Shown piece after piece: positions 11,330 to 24,400 of a stretch of DNA of 64,000 nt. Each line of letters opens with the position of its first letter. Position 1 is the stretch's first letter. The DNA lies in NCBI GenBank assembly GCA_029931535.1, contig JAQPZY010001332.1, positions 682,001 through 746,000 on the forward strand, given 5' to 3'. The DNA is from Margaritifera margaritifera (lineage: Eukaryota; Mollusca; Bivalvia; Unionida; Margaritiferidae). Below the pieces are notes generated by a model that was not told where the DNA came from, did no database searches, and was given only the letters and a program-made list of their open reading frames with translations. Position numbers and translations under genes: made by a program.

Positions 11330-12560
11330 GGAAGCAAAAGTAGTTCAAATTTTTCATAAAGAACAATCCTCCTGATGAAAGTAACTGCAGACTGGTTGGC
11401 ACTTTATCCATGATATCCAAACATGTTGAGAAATCAATTGAGACCTAGTTGGCATAATTTTTTGATAAAATTTTAAACAAATACTTAGGTGTTTTTTGAA
11501 AAGGTCATGGATGTCAGATCACACTTCAGTGTTTACCCAAAGACTGGAAGAAGACTCTTGAAAAAAAGAAACATGGTGATGTAGTTCTGACAGATTTATC
11601 TAAGGCTTTTATCTGTCTCCCTCATGATATTCTCATTTGCAAGCAAAGGTCTTAAGTATGTCAGATGGCTTAGTAAGTCTTTGGTTGAGCTGTCTGTCAA
11701 GTTGTAACCAGCAAATAAAGATGTAGGGTGTCTTGAGTAGCTGGACTGAAATTCCATAAGGGGTTCCACAGGGGTCAGTCCTTAGATCTTTACTTTTGAA
11801 TGTTTTATCAATGGTATTTTTATATTTTATTAAATATGGTTCTGTGTATGACTATGCTAGTGACAACTCTCTGCCCTTTTCTTCCCCAAACTTTGACACT
11901 CTTATTGAAACACTTGAAAATGAGTCATGTGTTCTGATCTACTAGTTGATTATGAACAGAATGAAAGCCAACCCTGAAAAGTTTAAAGCAATAGCTGTGG
12001 ATTAAATGACATTCAGTATGAAAAGTGTACTTAACATACACAGTGATGACATAAACTTTGAAGAAACTGTTAAACTACTAGGAATTGATATTAACTACCA
12101 ACTGCAACTTGATACACATGTAAAAGATCTTTGCAGAAAAGCTTCATGACAATTTACTGTCTTAAATGTATAGGTCAGAAGGTAACAAGACTAAACAAGC
12201 TGACAGTCATACATACCTTTATCCTTTCCAATTTCAACTTCAGTCCCTTAGATTTGTATATGATGATTACACCATCAGTTACCATAAACTCTTTCTTAAG
12301 GTAAAATGCCAACCATGAAAGTACATAGACATAGGTCAATGTCTCTAGAGACTTTTAAAATTCTGAATAAGTTTTCTTCCCAATGTTTGGATGATTTGAT
12401 ATGTTTCAAACACAATAAATACAATATTTAGATATGCAGCTGCCATTCAGTGGAATGAGCTACCATATAATGTTAGAGAGGAATCAAATTTATATTCAGT
12501 TATATTCTTAATTTTATTCTAGAATGGTAAAGAATGTAAATGTAATATCAGCAATTAATA
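11330..12560 (+). pseudogene. Non-LTR retrotransposon (LINE) reverse transcriptase remnant, CR1/jockey-like
   Basis: Seen in broken plus-strand frames: a DLSKAF motif at 11,593-11,610, GVPQGS at 11,760-11,777 followed by VL.SLL.N, and a degenerate catalytic motif YASD at 11,853-11,864 where YADD is expected. A downstream KLLGIDI block and a terminal stretch around 12,430-12,480 corresponding to the A..WNELP region also remain. Stops and frameshifts are frequent and the catalytic aspartate pair is damaged. The endonuclease domain is not recognisable (5' truncated). It is a dead copy; the clade is not certain. Confidence 0.8.
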
Positions 12561-12944
12561 CCCCACCTTCCAAACTCTCCTGCTATGATGACGACAACTG
12601 ATATCTGTGTCACTGTTTGTTTTACACTTTTGTTTTATGTACGTTAAGTGCCCTACTATTGCCTCCTTTTTCTTCTAAGTTTCCCATTTTATAAGTAAGG
12701 CTTAATTTGCATCTTGGCATGCTTTTAATCCAGACCTGTGCTTCCTTTTAATTATTTAAGATGCCTAGACTTTTTAAAGTTTCTCTGTTTTGCGGGGGTT
12801 TTCTTTTAGAATTTAATCTACTCCTTAGCATCCTTCAGGTCCTAACATATGCATTGTTTTAGTTACCTAAACACTAAATTCACTTTTAATTACTGCCTTT
12901 TTTTAAATTGCTTTGCTAGCTTGCTTATAGCTTAGATTCGATTG

Positions 12945-13262
12945 GAATGTCGTCTATTTCTGCGAGACAAAAATATGCCCTGGATATATGTTTGCACAGT
13001 AATTTACAGAAAAATCATAATTTTGTTCACCAAAATTTCTCTGCAAGAAAAGAAACCACAATCTATTCAGATTATCTCAGCTTTTTCTACAATTGGATTA
13101 ATTTTAGGATTGACAAAGAAGTTACGAGTGAAAAAATTGTTTCATGCATTCACAATTTCTCTGTCAATCCTTGTTTTGTAAATAGCCGAGGTGGTCCGAA
13201 TGCAGCTGTTAACATAAATTTGCAGTGTGATCTGTAGGATTGATCTTGAAATTGTGAATGGC
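12945..13262 (+). repeat. ~320-bp palindromic repeat, copy 2
   Basis: Direct, diverged copy of 9,976-10,296 lying about 2.97 kb downstream. The two copies flank a LINE pseudogene. They do not look like LTRs, since each is internally palindromic and no primer-binding site or LTR-type coding region lies between them. Confidence 0.8.
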
Positions 13263-13264
13263 TT

Positions 13265-14553
13265 AAATTATGTGCTCTGTGATTGCATGCTTGCTTATAC
13301 ATGTGTCTTAAGTGATATGTGATTTATGTTTGTAAGTCTTGCAAATCATGTTGATTTAATGTTTTTGTCGTTTTATGTAATGTTGATAAAATGCTCATTA
13401 GAGCTTATATTTAATTGTTGTTTTAATCATGCTGACTATAAATAAATCTTATCTTGGACATCTGGTCAAGTAAAATATTTAACAAATATACAACACTTAA
13501 CTTTCAAGATATTTTTGGTATTAATTACACAGAAAGCACATCCATTGGGGAGAAAAACAAATCAAAATTTGAAGCAAGAAACTTTTTTCCTGGACTCGTG
13601 GAGGGTCTGTTCTAGAACTGACAATTGGGGGGGGGGGGAGGTCTCCCCCCTCCATTTGAAAAAAAATCATCTGTAATTGATTAGTAATTTTTTAAGTAGT
13701 CACAGCAGGTAATTGTTGAAATCAGAAACATTTAAATTGAATCAATTACGGTTTTAAAAAAATTCCTGCAATAAAGACTACATTAGATTACAACATCATT
13801 ACATTTTTTCATGAACAGTTACTTACAACTTGAACTGATTTGTAGTATTTTGTTCTTAAACTCAATGAAAAACAGGCATGTGGATATATTGGAAGGTTTT
13901 GGCGTTTTATTTGAAATTTGTATAACTACATTTTAAAAATTTGTCTTATTTGCCTTGTTTTACTTCAGCTTATTTTGTAGTTCCGAATTACATATCTGCT
14001 CATGAAAAAAGATACTGGCACTGCATTTGCTGTTGTTTTATACAATATTACATGTGTTTGGGTTGGAAGATAACACAACTGAATATTTCACAAGTATAAA
14101 CTTTATCAGAGGTTGCTTAGTGCCTGTTTAAGTTCAAGTAATAAACTTGGTGCATATGTGTACAACATATAAAACCCCCAGCTTTATTTAGCTTTTTCTA
14201 CTGACTTTTTAAAACAATAATTTCAATAACATTCAGGATTATTCATACACAGGACAAATTACAAATGTGCAATATATTTAGTACAGTAGTACATACATGA
14301 ACACATGACTTAATAGAGGACATACATAGACAAGCTACAAACATTGATGCAAAACAGTACAGTAGTATAAATAGTAACACATAATTTCACAAGACTTGAC
14401 AAAGTATATATATGAATACATACATATACATAATTTTAATAACTCTTTTAATGACCAATAAAATCCCCAAAATGCATATAAATAACAAACAGTTCAGTGG
14501 GTATATTGGTCTACCTTTATGTGTTTTTCATTTAAATATACAATAATTGTGGT
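13265..14553. other. No gene recognised
   Basis: AT-rich. Contains a G-run/C-run pair at 13,626-13,652 that could pair as a short hairpin. No coding signal seen. Confidence 0.4.
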
Positions 14554-14555
14554 TA

Positions 14556-16522
14556 CCGTATTTACCGCATATCTTGGGACAAGATAAAATAAATGATTTT
14601 TTTCCTGTCCCATAACTTATGGTTAAACTTTTTTCCAACTAGATCATATGTCCCAGAACTTAAGAACCGAAACAAATTGTGTTTAATTTGCTGCCCCCCC
14701 CCCCCCAGCACTTCATGTTACAATAAGGTAGGTAAATTTAACGTTTATTTGATAATAAACTGAAAGAAACTAACCTTGTACTGTTCTTTTTTATTCCTCT
14801 TTTTTGTTCTTCATAAGCAATTTATGTATAAAAGACACAAACGTATCCACTATCACTAACTTATCCACTAACACGACATGGTCTGGTAATGTAGAGTACC
14901 GGTCGTGTGTATAGATTATGTCCGGTAACAACATTGACACATTATTTTATTGACGTGAATATAGATAAACAAATCATGTTTGGCTGTCCTAAGAAGTTTG
15001 AATACCGGTATATTATCAAACTGAAAATTGGATCCAGCAAAATCACAAACAATAGAAAGAGAGAGAGACCGAGAAATAACCGATTGCTTGAAGGCATCAG
15101 CAATTCACGCATGATCCGGTGTATGGTGCAAAATAACCAAGAGTGTATTATATCCAGGTTAACAATGTAATAATATTTCGCAAATAAAAATCATTATTAG
15201 TAAATACATTGACTGTGAGTGAAAATGACAACATTTTTGCTAGCATGGGTTACCCTTGTACAAAAAAAATATTCTTAAAGACAATTAATGCTGTGTATGA
15301 TGTTGCACCCATGTATTTACCCTGCAAACATCAATTATAATGACAGGTGGCAAACAATAGATGTTTGGGTGGTGAATAAACACACCTGGTAGAGACTTCG
15401 GCTATCAAATACAAAGATTATTTTATTACAAAGCAAGCCGACCCCGGAAGCCGACTTTGGATTCTTTCAAGTATGCAGATTTTTTATATACAGAGTAGGC
15501 CGACCTAGGGAAGCCGACTCTGGTTTCTTTTTACTGGTATTCACAGCAATTTCAAAAATAAATTGAAACAATGGAACAGTTTGAATGGAAAACTTATCAC
15601 ACATTGTTACAATAAAAGTGACTCCTCACATTCATTGTTACCGTACTATTTTAGCATATATAAAGGGGAATACAAATAAAACAAAATAAACCACATTATA
15701 CATCTCAGCCGTGATGGATAAGTTTGTAGTAAGCAAGCAGACCCTGGAAGCCGACTTTGGATTCTTTTAAGTGTGCAGATTTTTTATATACAAAGTCGGT
15801 CGAGCAAGGGAAGCCGGCTTTGATTTCTTTTTAGCAGTATTCACTGAACCGGCGTCAATTGTGCGGCATGATCACAGGAAGTTCAAATAAATTCTGTCAG
15901 CTTAATATAGGACTCTACTTGGCACTGAACAATGAACAAGTATCAACTTTGCGGCTCGATCAAAGGGTTACGAAAACAAAGTGAGCTCGATCAAAGGGTT
16001 GGGAAAACAAAGTGAGGCTGCCTTTACAAGCTAAAGGGTTTGCACTGGCAGATAACTGAGGAAATATTACTTGGGAATTAGATCTGGCTTATGAAAAAGG
16101 CAAATATAAATCAACTCAAAACTTTTACTGCATCAAACAGTGTTTATACAGTAAAACAAATTATAATACAAGTACAGGTTGCTCCGACTTGCACGTATTT
16201 TGTACGTAGTGCAAACATCTAGTCTCCTATATTGCCCATATATTTATCAAAATTTGTTCTTCAAAAGTTTGCAGTTAAGAAGAAAAGTGTAAACAAACAA
16301 CACTGACAGCGGTTTTTATTTTATTTATGTAATAAAATATAAGTTTGAGTGCATTTTTTTACCAGCTAAGCTATTGATATTATGATTCAAAAGGTGTCCC
16401 ACAACTTACGACTTGAAAAAAACGATCTGTCCCAGAACATACAGTGCACAAAAAAATTACTTTAAAAATAAATTTATGGTGTCCCAAGATATACGGTGTC
16501 CCAAGATATACGGTAAATACGG
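14556..16522. mobile_element. Non-autonomous pogo/Tigger-like DNA transposon
   Basis: The terminal inverted repeats begin CCGTATTTACCG(C/T)ATATCTTGGGACA and are flanked by TA on both sides (14,554-14,555 and 16,523-16,524), the target duplication of the Tc1/mariner/pogo superfamily. The right end has a tandem duplication of GTGTCCCAAGATATACG. The 1,967-bp body has no intact transposase. A short open piece at 14,907-15,170 lies where a transposase N-terminus could be, but it is not recognisable. An internal block at 15,850-16,070 is related to 18,185-18,390 inside the second pogo-like element. Confidence 0.75.
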
Positions 16523-16879
16523 TATGATACTTTTAGTTACTCTAGATATAACTCGTTACTCCAAAATTGCATAATATCCAGGAATATATTTATGATTTTA
16601 GATAGAAATATAATCAATATTAATTTAAATGTAATTTATTACATTAAAAAAGTAATGTAATTTAATCAATTACTGTGCCCAAAAAAAGTAAATGTAATCA
16701 AAATTTCAAAAGTAATTGTGATTTAGTTCATTATGTTTGAATATAATTTTTTGATTTGAGTGATAACTGAAATAGCACATATTCTCCAGATTATCTATCA
16801 AAATACTTAAATTCAGGTCAAATTCCTACAGATTGGTCCAAAGTAAATGTCTTATGTTAAGTTTGCAGCATATATTAGC

Positions 16880-19800
16880 TAGGGGTGAAACGATAAATCG
16901 ATATCGATGTATCGATACAAGAGGGGAAGAATCGATACAAAATGATACTTACTCTATGCAAGTTACTTTAATCTTCAGCAGTCGTGAATAATTATTAGTC
17001 ATTTGCTTTTTCATTCTTTAAATTGATAATTCATCTGAGACAGCCGTAGCAAGTACATGCACTCAGACATGTCAGTAAAAAATAAAAGCAATTTACAACA
17101 CCCACTCGCCTTCTACAAATTAACACAAGGTGTCTAACTTTCATGGTTCGAAATCTGCCCCCTTCTCCGGCCCCAGTTCCATGCAAAGTAGTTTATCTCC
17201 TCTGAATCTTCAGCCACTGATAACATATATCAACGGAAAGAAGACATTGCAGATTTCTTCCCTATGTATGATTTAAGTATTTTACTGATCATTTAATAAC
17301 CACTTTTACGCGAAATTTATCTGTTGCATCGCATCTTGTCTACTTGGATCGAATTGAAGGCTACACAGCTTGTGTGTCACGCAGTGTTACATGCAATTCT
17401 GATTAGTGGTTATTGTTTGTTCAAGTCCAGGGTAAAACAATAGCCACCAATCATAACTAACTGTAGCGTGTTCACTGCGTGTCATACCGGAAATATTGGC
17501 ATCCAAACTCTATCCAAATAGATACAAAGCAACATAGAAACTTTGCACAAAAGTGACTATTAAATGATATGTGTAAAGTATTTAAGTCATACAGTAGGAC
17601 CCCGTTATAGCACGATGGTCGGGGTCCACAAAACGAGATCGTGCTATACCCGAACCGTACTATAACCGAACAAGACAAAACCAAGTCATTTAGCTGACGA
17701 AAATGAGGGGGGGGGGGGTAAATTGTGGTCTGAAAACAACGTGCTTCATTAAATCAATGCATATTAAATGAGAAATACACATGCAATGAAAACAGAGATT
17801 GCACATATAATATTTAACTTTATTCAGAGAACCATGCATTGGTACATTTATATATACATGTCTAATGTATAGCATGAATAGTTAAAGGATCAACACATGT
17901 ACTCACCAACCGATCTCATCGCATGCGTAGGAGTGAGTCCATAATAATTCCATCGAAAATATGCACACAGAAGTATAATATCATTGTCTGATAAAGTTCT
18001 GAAATCCTACATCGTCGTCTAGTCATTGTAAATCGTTGTCGTCTAGTCATCGTAAATCACATCCGACTCCGAATGCGTTAGCTTTACTGTTGTATGCAGG
18101 TGCTTACGCAGAGACTGAGCTTGGGCTCTGCAAGTAACACTTTGATCATAAAGTCAGAAATCAATTAAAGGATGCAACTGGACATGTGTCAGTTGTGCGG
18201 CAAGATCACAGGGAGTTCAAATAACCACCCTCTGTTACTTGGCACTGAACAAGTAAAACTCGCGGCTTGATCAAAGGGTTGTCACGCGGGAAAACAACTT
18301 GAAAACATAGTGAGTGCTTTTATAAGCCAAAGGCTTATCGGACCACGTGCACTGGCAGATCACTTGGGAAATATCACTTGGGAATTAAATCTGACTTGTG
18401 GAAACACCGGACTTAATCCTGTCCATGGCTTCAAGCTTCTTTTTAACAGTAAAAGCTTTACGTTTCCGTGTACTGTTATTCATTGTAAATAACTACTAAT
18501 TAAAACTCTGACACCTATTTGTTTGAACGACTACAGCAAGAATAATTGTTAATCAACAATGGGGTCATTTTTATTGGGAATGTACAATATTATTTACTGG
18601 TCAACTGATTGCGTGGCGATTGTCTAACAACACCGACAAGCCACGTGTGCGCGTTGGCGGCTTTCGTTTTTTTCATGTTTTATAAATCATTGCCGCATGG
18701 TTTTAACAACCTTTAGCTTTGAGATTACTTTGATGATTGTCAATGACTTAAATTAATTGATTTATAAATTGAGGTGCGAATCTTTTATCAAATACTGCAT
18801 TGTTTGGTGCTTGGCTGTGTATGCAGTTGAATGAGCAAACATATGTCTGCTATTGTTTGAGCAACGATTGTACACAGAATGTATGGAAGACAAACATAAA
18901 GAAGACTCAATGACTTTATTGTTCATGTATCAGTAATAATAAGATTAACACTTATCAGCTTTAAAATGAGCTGACATCTTTCAAAAATAAACTAAGATCA
19001 AAGAGCAGTGATTGACTACTGACACATTTGAAATGAACATTCACAAATAGAAATGTTCAGCATCTTTATTCATATAAAGAACGATGCAATCATAAGACAC
19101 TTTTTCTTCAAGAATACAATACAGCTTACCAAATTATTAAATCAAACTCTTGTTTATTTTGGCACAAGACTTTGCAGTAGTTCAAGAAATTGGCGAAATT
19201 ATTATAAAATTTCGGTAGCCATGCCATGATCGTATTATATCCGAATTTATACACGATCTCTTCCCCAAAATGATAATTAATTTTTTACACATTATTTTTC
19301 GTACTTGAAAGAAATTTTTTTTTTTTCATGTACGAAAAAATAGATGAAATTTCGGGAGCCACGCCACGATCGTGTTATATCCGAATTCATGCTATAACGA
19401 AGCATGCTATAGCGGGGTCCTACTGTATATGGTGAATAAGTTTGGAATATCTCCTTTTACGTTGATATATGTAATCAGCGACTGAACCTGCTGATGGGAA
19501 AAAAAAAGAAAAAAAAAAACCCCACAAAATCGGAAAGGGGGCAGATTCCAAACCGCACGAGTTATAGCCACCTCGTCAATTTGTAGAAAGGGAGTGGGTG
19601 TTGTCAATAATTTCCTTTTCCACTGACAGAAACAAATGTCTGTGGCCGCGGCAGTTGATTTGCATCTGCAGGAAATACAATGTAAAGGATTTGGCTATTA
19701 GTCATCTCCGCTCCCACACTCGGACTTGTTCTAGATAAAAGAATTTCCTTGCACAAGGAAATTGCACTGTTTCTTCTGTTTTGAAGATAACACCGTAATC

Positions 19801-20200
19801 TCTTCAACATTTAAGTGAAGACATTCATTCAATGTAAAACAAACGGTGTGGTGACCAGGATGAGTCATGCACATGATCAAATGGAGCAGCCTGAAATGGC
19901 CTAATAGGGTGAATAAAAATCACTAACAGCTAGTCTGTTTAGAAGTATTTTTTAAAAAAAATCTTGTCAAGGATGAGAATGGCATATGAACAGATGATAA
20001 GTCTATGTTTGTTTGTAATCTGCACACTGGTAATACACCCATTATGTTAACACATAAAAAATGGCACCACCCTAGCATTGACAAACATTCTAAAGATGAA
20101 AAGACCATCAATTTGATATGCGTATCGATAATGTTTCGTTTTTAGGCTGTGTATCGAGAATCGTATCGATGCGTGGCAGAGGTGTATCGTTTCACCCCTA
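16880..20200. mobile_element. hAT-like element with 8-bp target duplication, carrying a nested element
   Basis: The terminal inverted repeats start TAGGGGTGAAACGATA and end in the exact complement. Flanking 8-bp direct repeats ATATTAGC lie at 16,872-16,879 and 20,201-20,208. An 8-bp duplication and TAGGGG-type ends are diagnostic of the hAT superfamily. A second inverted pair (about 17,099-17,170 and 19,530-19,600) lies inside. Removing the nested element at 17,592-19,425 leaves about 1.49 kb, too short for a transposase, and none is seen. It is non-autonomous. Confidence 0.82.
17592..19425. mobile_element. Pogo/Tigger-like non-autonomous element nested in the hAT element
   Basis: The terminal inverted repeats CAGTAGGACCCCG(T/C)TATAGCA are flanked by TA on both sides (17,590-17,591 and 19,426-19,427). 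The inner part of each end repeats the theme CG(A/T)(G)CGTGTTATA..CGAA. The 1,834-bp body has no intact transposase. It shares a diverged internal block with the neighbouring 14,556-16,522 element, so both probably derive from related autonomous parents. Confidence 0.78.
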
Positions 20201-20209
20201 ATATTAGCA

Positions 20210-21060
20210 TCTAATTTAATGAAGCACTTCAACAAACACAATATACTGTGTGACTTACAACTGGACTTTTACAAACTTTCATTGCATAAAAAGCTTGATT
20301 ATAAAATCGAAGATAAGCATGTTAATGTTATCATCTTCGATTCTTTAAAAATTACAATTTTCCTAAACAAATAATTTAGTTTAAGGAACAAGGAAATATG
20401 GTGTGAAAAAAGCGACAACAGGATTTGAACTGGGTTCACTCGGATAGTTGTGCAAAATGTTAAAAATGTGCCAATAGTTCTACTGATAGTGCTACAGAAC
20501 CTACACTGTAACAAAGTGATCTTTTTGTGTCCTACATAACTCATCTACCCACTTTACACTATTTCTTTGAACTTTACTTAACATCTGGTTGTTTTTTTCA
20601 AATGTCACAGAAAGTATAAGTGATAGAAAATGTATGAAATAATTATTTGATTTCATATATATCAATTTACTAAAGAAATAAAAGGACATTTCTCTCAAAC
20701 TATTAAATATATTCATATATTTTATATGGTTTAGATTCATTTGTCGATTAGCAAAGAATAATAGAATTGATCAGTTATGATAAATACATAAATAATTTTA
20801 TACATTCCAATTTTTCATTTTTTTATTGTTTTGAAATGTATATTTAATATTAAAGATTAACTTACCTTAAATGCATTGTCATCTCCAGAATGCATTAAAA
20901 GCTTGCAAAGAGTTTCTCTTGAAATCGGTATCGGTCACTCTTGAAAATGGCAAATCACTTCCGCATAATTATGACGTACAACAATTTGACATCATACTTT
21001 GAGTGGAGTTTTCCAGTGTTTCTTGCTCAATGTCATAAGACCAGTTTTCGTATCAACTGG

Positions 21061-21063
<3 letters not shown>
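20210..21063. other. BAK 5' flank, no gene recognised
   Basis: AT-rich. The complement of 20,405-20,510 looks faintly tRNA-derived (a B-box-like AGTTCAAATCC), perhaps a SINE remnant. No promoter element can be named. Confidence 0.3.

Positions 21064-21125
<62 letters not shown>
21064..21125. repeat. (TA)n microsatellite upstream of BAK
   Basis: About 31 TA dinucleotides, 85 bases upstream of the BAK start codon. It may vary in length between individuals. Confidence 0.97.
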
Positions 21126-21127
<2 letters not shown>

Positions 21128-21210
21128 ATATCATTTTTATATTGCATTTAGGTTCATCAAAGTGATCCATGTAGGCAACAACTTCCCTACATCGCTACAG
21201 GAAATTTAAA

Positions 21211-21452
21211 ATGGCATCCTGGGATGGGGGGGCCGGCAAAGGCCCACCAGATCCCCCCTTTTCCCCCAATATGAAACAGATGCAGAACCCAGATATCTTC
21301 CATCAAGATTCAGAGGAAAATGTGACTCAACAGACAGAGGATGTCTATCGTAATTTCCTGTACCAGACATACAGGAATGAGAAAATGCAACAAGACTTTG
21401 ATGGCACTCCCTCTGTTCCAGAGTTATCCAACTTTACTCAAGACCCTTTAAG
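21211..21452 (+). CDS. BAK1: BAK exon 1 (coding part)
   Basis: This exon encodes residues 1-80 and two bases of codon 81. The start is the ATG at 21211, with A at -3 and G at +4, a good Kozak context. An in-frame TAG at 21172-21174 lies upstream with no intervening ATG, so this is the first possible start. The N-terminus is glycine/proline-rich and flexible. Residues 34-55 resemble helix 1 of BAK. The donor GT is at 21453-21454. A TTTAG at about 21147-21151 behind a T-rich tract could be a 3' splice site for a 5'-UTR intron; if so, the untranslated first exon lies further upstream and was not found. Confidence 0.9.
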
Positions 21453-24400
21453 GTATAAATGAGATTGAATCGAAAAACTTGGGAAATAATTGTGTAAGCT
21501 AGCATTTGCTTGCTTCAACGCTTTTTTTCCTGTTGCTTTATAGTCCTTTTTTGTCAAGTCTGTACATCCTTTGGTATCTTTCAAATACATTTTTTAAAAA
21601 TGCTAGATTCTTCCAATAAAATGGGCTATCAACCGTTCTGTCCAATTTAACCTCATTAGAAGATTCATATTTGTTTCAGGCTCTGAGGAATTTCAAAATC
21701 AGATGGTAGCCCAGCTTGTTGTCAAATTAAGAACCTGGTAGCCCAGCTTAAATTAGGCACTTTAATGAGAAACTGTTAGCTGTAAAACTTATGTTTTTCC
21801 TTGCTGTGAGTCATAAATACTTAACTTCCATTTTCATGGTTATATTTTGCAAAGAATGTTGAATAAGTAATGATATAATGTAGTTGTCCATTTGGCTACC
21901 TGAACTCAGTACACCACTCCCTTGATAACTTGTGCCCGGATAACTCGTGAACCTGCTTATAATGTGGGGTCAGGCGTGGATCCCTTTTTTTTTATACTTG
22001 AAAATACCCCCAAAAATTGGCTACTATTTGTTGAACATGAAAAAAATCGCGATCGAAAACAGTGGTTAGTACCAGGAAATTTGAATGAACATCATGAAAT
22101 TCTCAACTTTTAATAAGAAATCATATATAAATAACAATATTCGACGAAATTTTGATCAATGAAAATGTCACTTATACCTACTGGTGGCAACACTGTAATA
22201 AATAAATACCAATTTTTGTCAAATGAAATTTGTGTTTTAGTTCTATCTTTTAATTTGATTTCAGTGAAATCATCATAAATGCAATATGCCCTCTTATATT
22301 CAAATGTGAAAAATGTAATTCAGCCGTCACAGCTATGTCCGTGAGCGTTTCCGTGAGAACCTAATTAAGTGCCGCCGTGTTTTGATCTCTGACTTGCAGA
22401 AGTATTTATTGTGTTGTTACACTCAGTTAAAAGCAAACCTGCTTTGTCTTACCAAGTTAATTATATCTTTTGTATCATAGCAAATAAAGGGGGTGTAATA
22501 AAAGAAAAGTTAAAAGGCGTACACATGTTGTTGAAACTGATTGGACTAATGATGTTATGATCTTTCAGTGGTTATCTTGAAAATAAAGGTAATTTATACA
22601 GAAAAGTGAACAACTACATTAGAAAAAGCTCTTTATTGACAATTATTCCCAGTGCAAATTATAGAATGAGTATTCAGCTATTAAACAGCCACATACCCCC
22701 CCCCCCCCCACGCGGTTTTCTCGACGTCCAGCGGGTATGGCATCCCCTTCTTAATTTTTTGTTCAGGTCCCTCAGTAACATGTGCCCTCACTTATAGTGC
22801 AGTCTATGTTTTTATGTTTTTGGACCCCGTTGTGCGGGAGTTATCGAGGAAGAGGTGTATATTGTAGCCCTGATCAAGCTTTCTGGTAGCCCCTGGGCTT
22901 CAGCAACAAAATTTGTCAGACTTTGTTTTTAAGTCATGCTGTATTTTCTATTCTATAATTGGGAGAGGTTAGACTTGGTCTCATATTCAGTTTTCAGTTG
23001 CCAAATTTGTTCAATGACAGAACAAGTAACATCTTTTCATAACTAAGGTCAATGTAAGAAAATATAGCATAGATCCAGGGCTTCAACAATTTCCAGAAAA
23101 GTTCTCAGATTCAAGATTATCATAGAATTGCACAAAAATCTGAATGTCCCCCTATATATTCTTTGTGAAATCCTTCGTAAGTCTCAGACTCAGTCAGATT
23201 TCCAGCTTGTCCTGGGCTGCTAGACAATTAATTGTTTTCCACAACTGAGACCATGATCTGCTGGTGCATTAAGCAGTGACAGGTCTGGTTCTGTGCTGTT
23301 CAGTGTTGGATGTTTTGTAACTGGTTACAGCTAATTTTAGAGGGTCTGCACTAGATACCGCATGGATCCAATTACCACACAATTGTTACTTATTTTTTAT
23401 TCTATGGACTATTTGTATACTTTCCCCACCACCACCACTACATCTATCCTTGTGTTCATCCATTCATCCATAGCTCCATCTGGCACGGGGGCCCCGGGTG
23501 GCTGAGTGGTCTAAGGCGCTCACCTTTACAGATCACTGACATTTCACCTCTGTTCGTGTGCGCTTGAGTGTCAGTTTGGCCAATGTGGGTACATGAGAAA
23601 GCTTGCCAGTAATATGCTGGTGTATGACAGAAAACTTGAGAATGCAACTAGTCTCACATTTTTCAGTGGATCATCATGAAACTGTGTGTATGTTATGCAG
23701 GGCTCGAATTTAACACAAATTGCTTTGTAGCCAGAAGGACTAGTATACTGAGAAATATACTAGTCCTGCCAAATCTTTACTAGTCCTGCCCACCCCCCAC
23801 CCACCTTGAAATTAAATGGCCTCTCCCTAATAAAGACTTGACTTCAGCGGATGTTCTGCAGGATCAAAGCAGTCGCTATTGTAAACACTGTTATAAAATA
23901 TTAGTATCAGAAGATAATGTTAGTTTCAGCTTGGAAAAGGTGCATTCCTATCAAATGAAGTCATCTGACTCGGCCCGTTGTACTTAACAGCTCCAATTAT
24001 GGTCTCATCATTAACAGCGGAAGTTTGGTAATTGGTATTGTTGAAATTAATAATAAGGTGGAAAATTTTCAAATCTTAGATGCTCAGAGATTTTAATTCC
24101 CAACAAATGTACGGCATTCTGCTTGGATATCTCCACGTGTATTCAATTATTTATCATCATAGAAAAAAGTAGTTATATGGAAATAATGTGTCAATAACGT
24201 AATCGTAACATTGATCTAATTCTTATAATTATTTCGATGCAAATGTAAAATATGCAGTTTCCCATTTGTGACTGTTGGAGCGTTTAACTAACGAGCAACA
24301 AAAAAAAAAAAAAAAAATTAAACAAACAAACATACAAACTAATTTCTTTGAATAGTTTTTGTCATGTTTCTGTGTGTGGTATACCACTTTGTAGTTTGTT

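Noticed and set aside
9976..13262. LTR retrotransposon bounded by direct repeats
   Set aside because: The repeats are palindromic, lack TG...CA ends and a primer-binding site, and enclose a non-LTR reverse transcriptase.
13626..13652. G-quadruplex or regulatory element
   Set aside because: A single long G run next to a C run; more likely a homopolymer tract in a decayed repeat.
23484..23560. Functional tRNA gene
   Set aside because: Only an A-box half fits; no complementary acceptor stem or 3' half. Same for 24,395-24,520 and the SINE heads.
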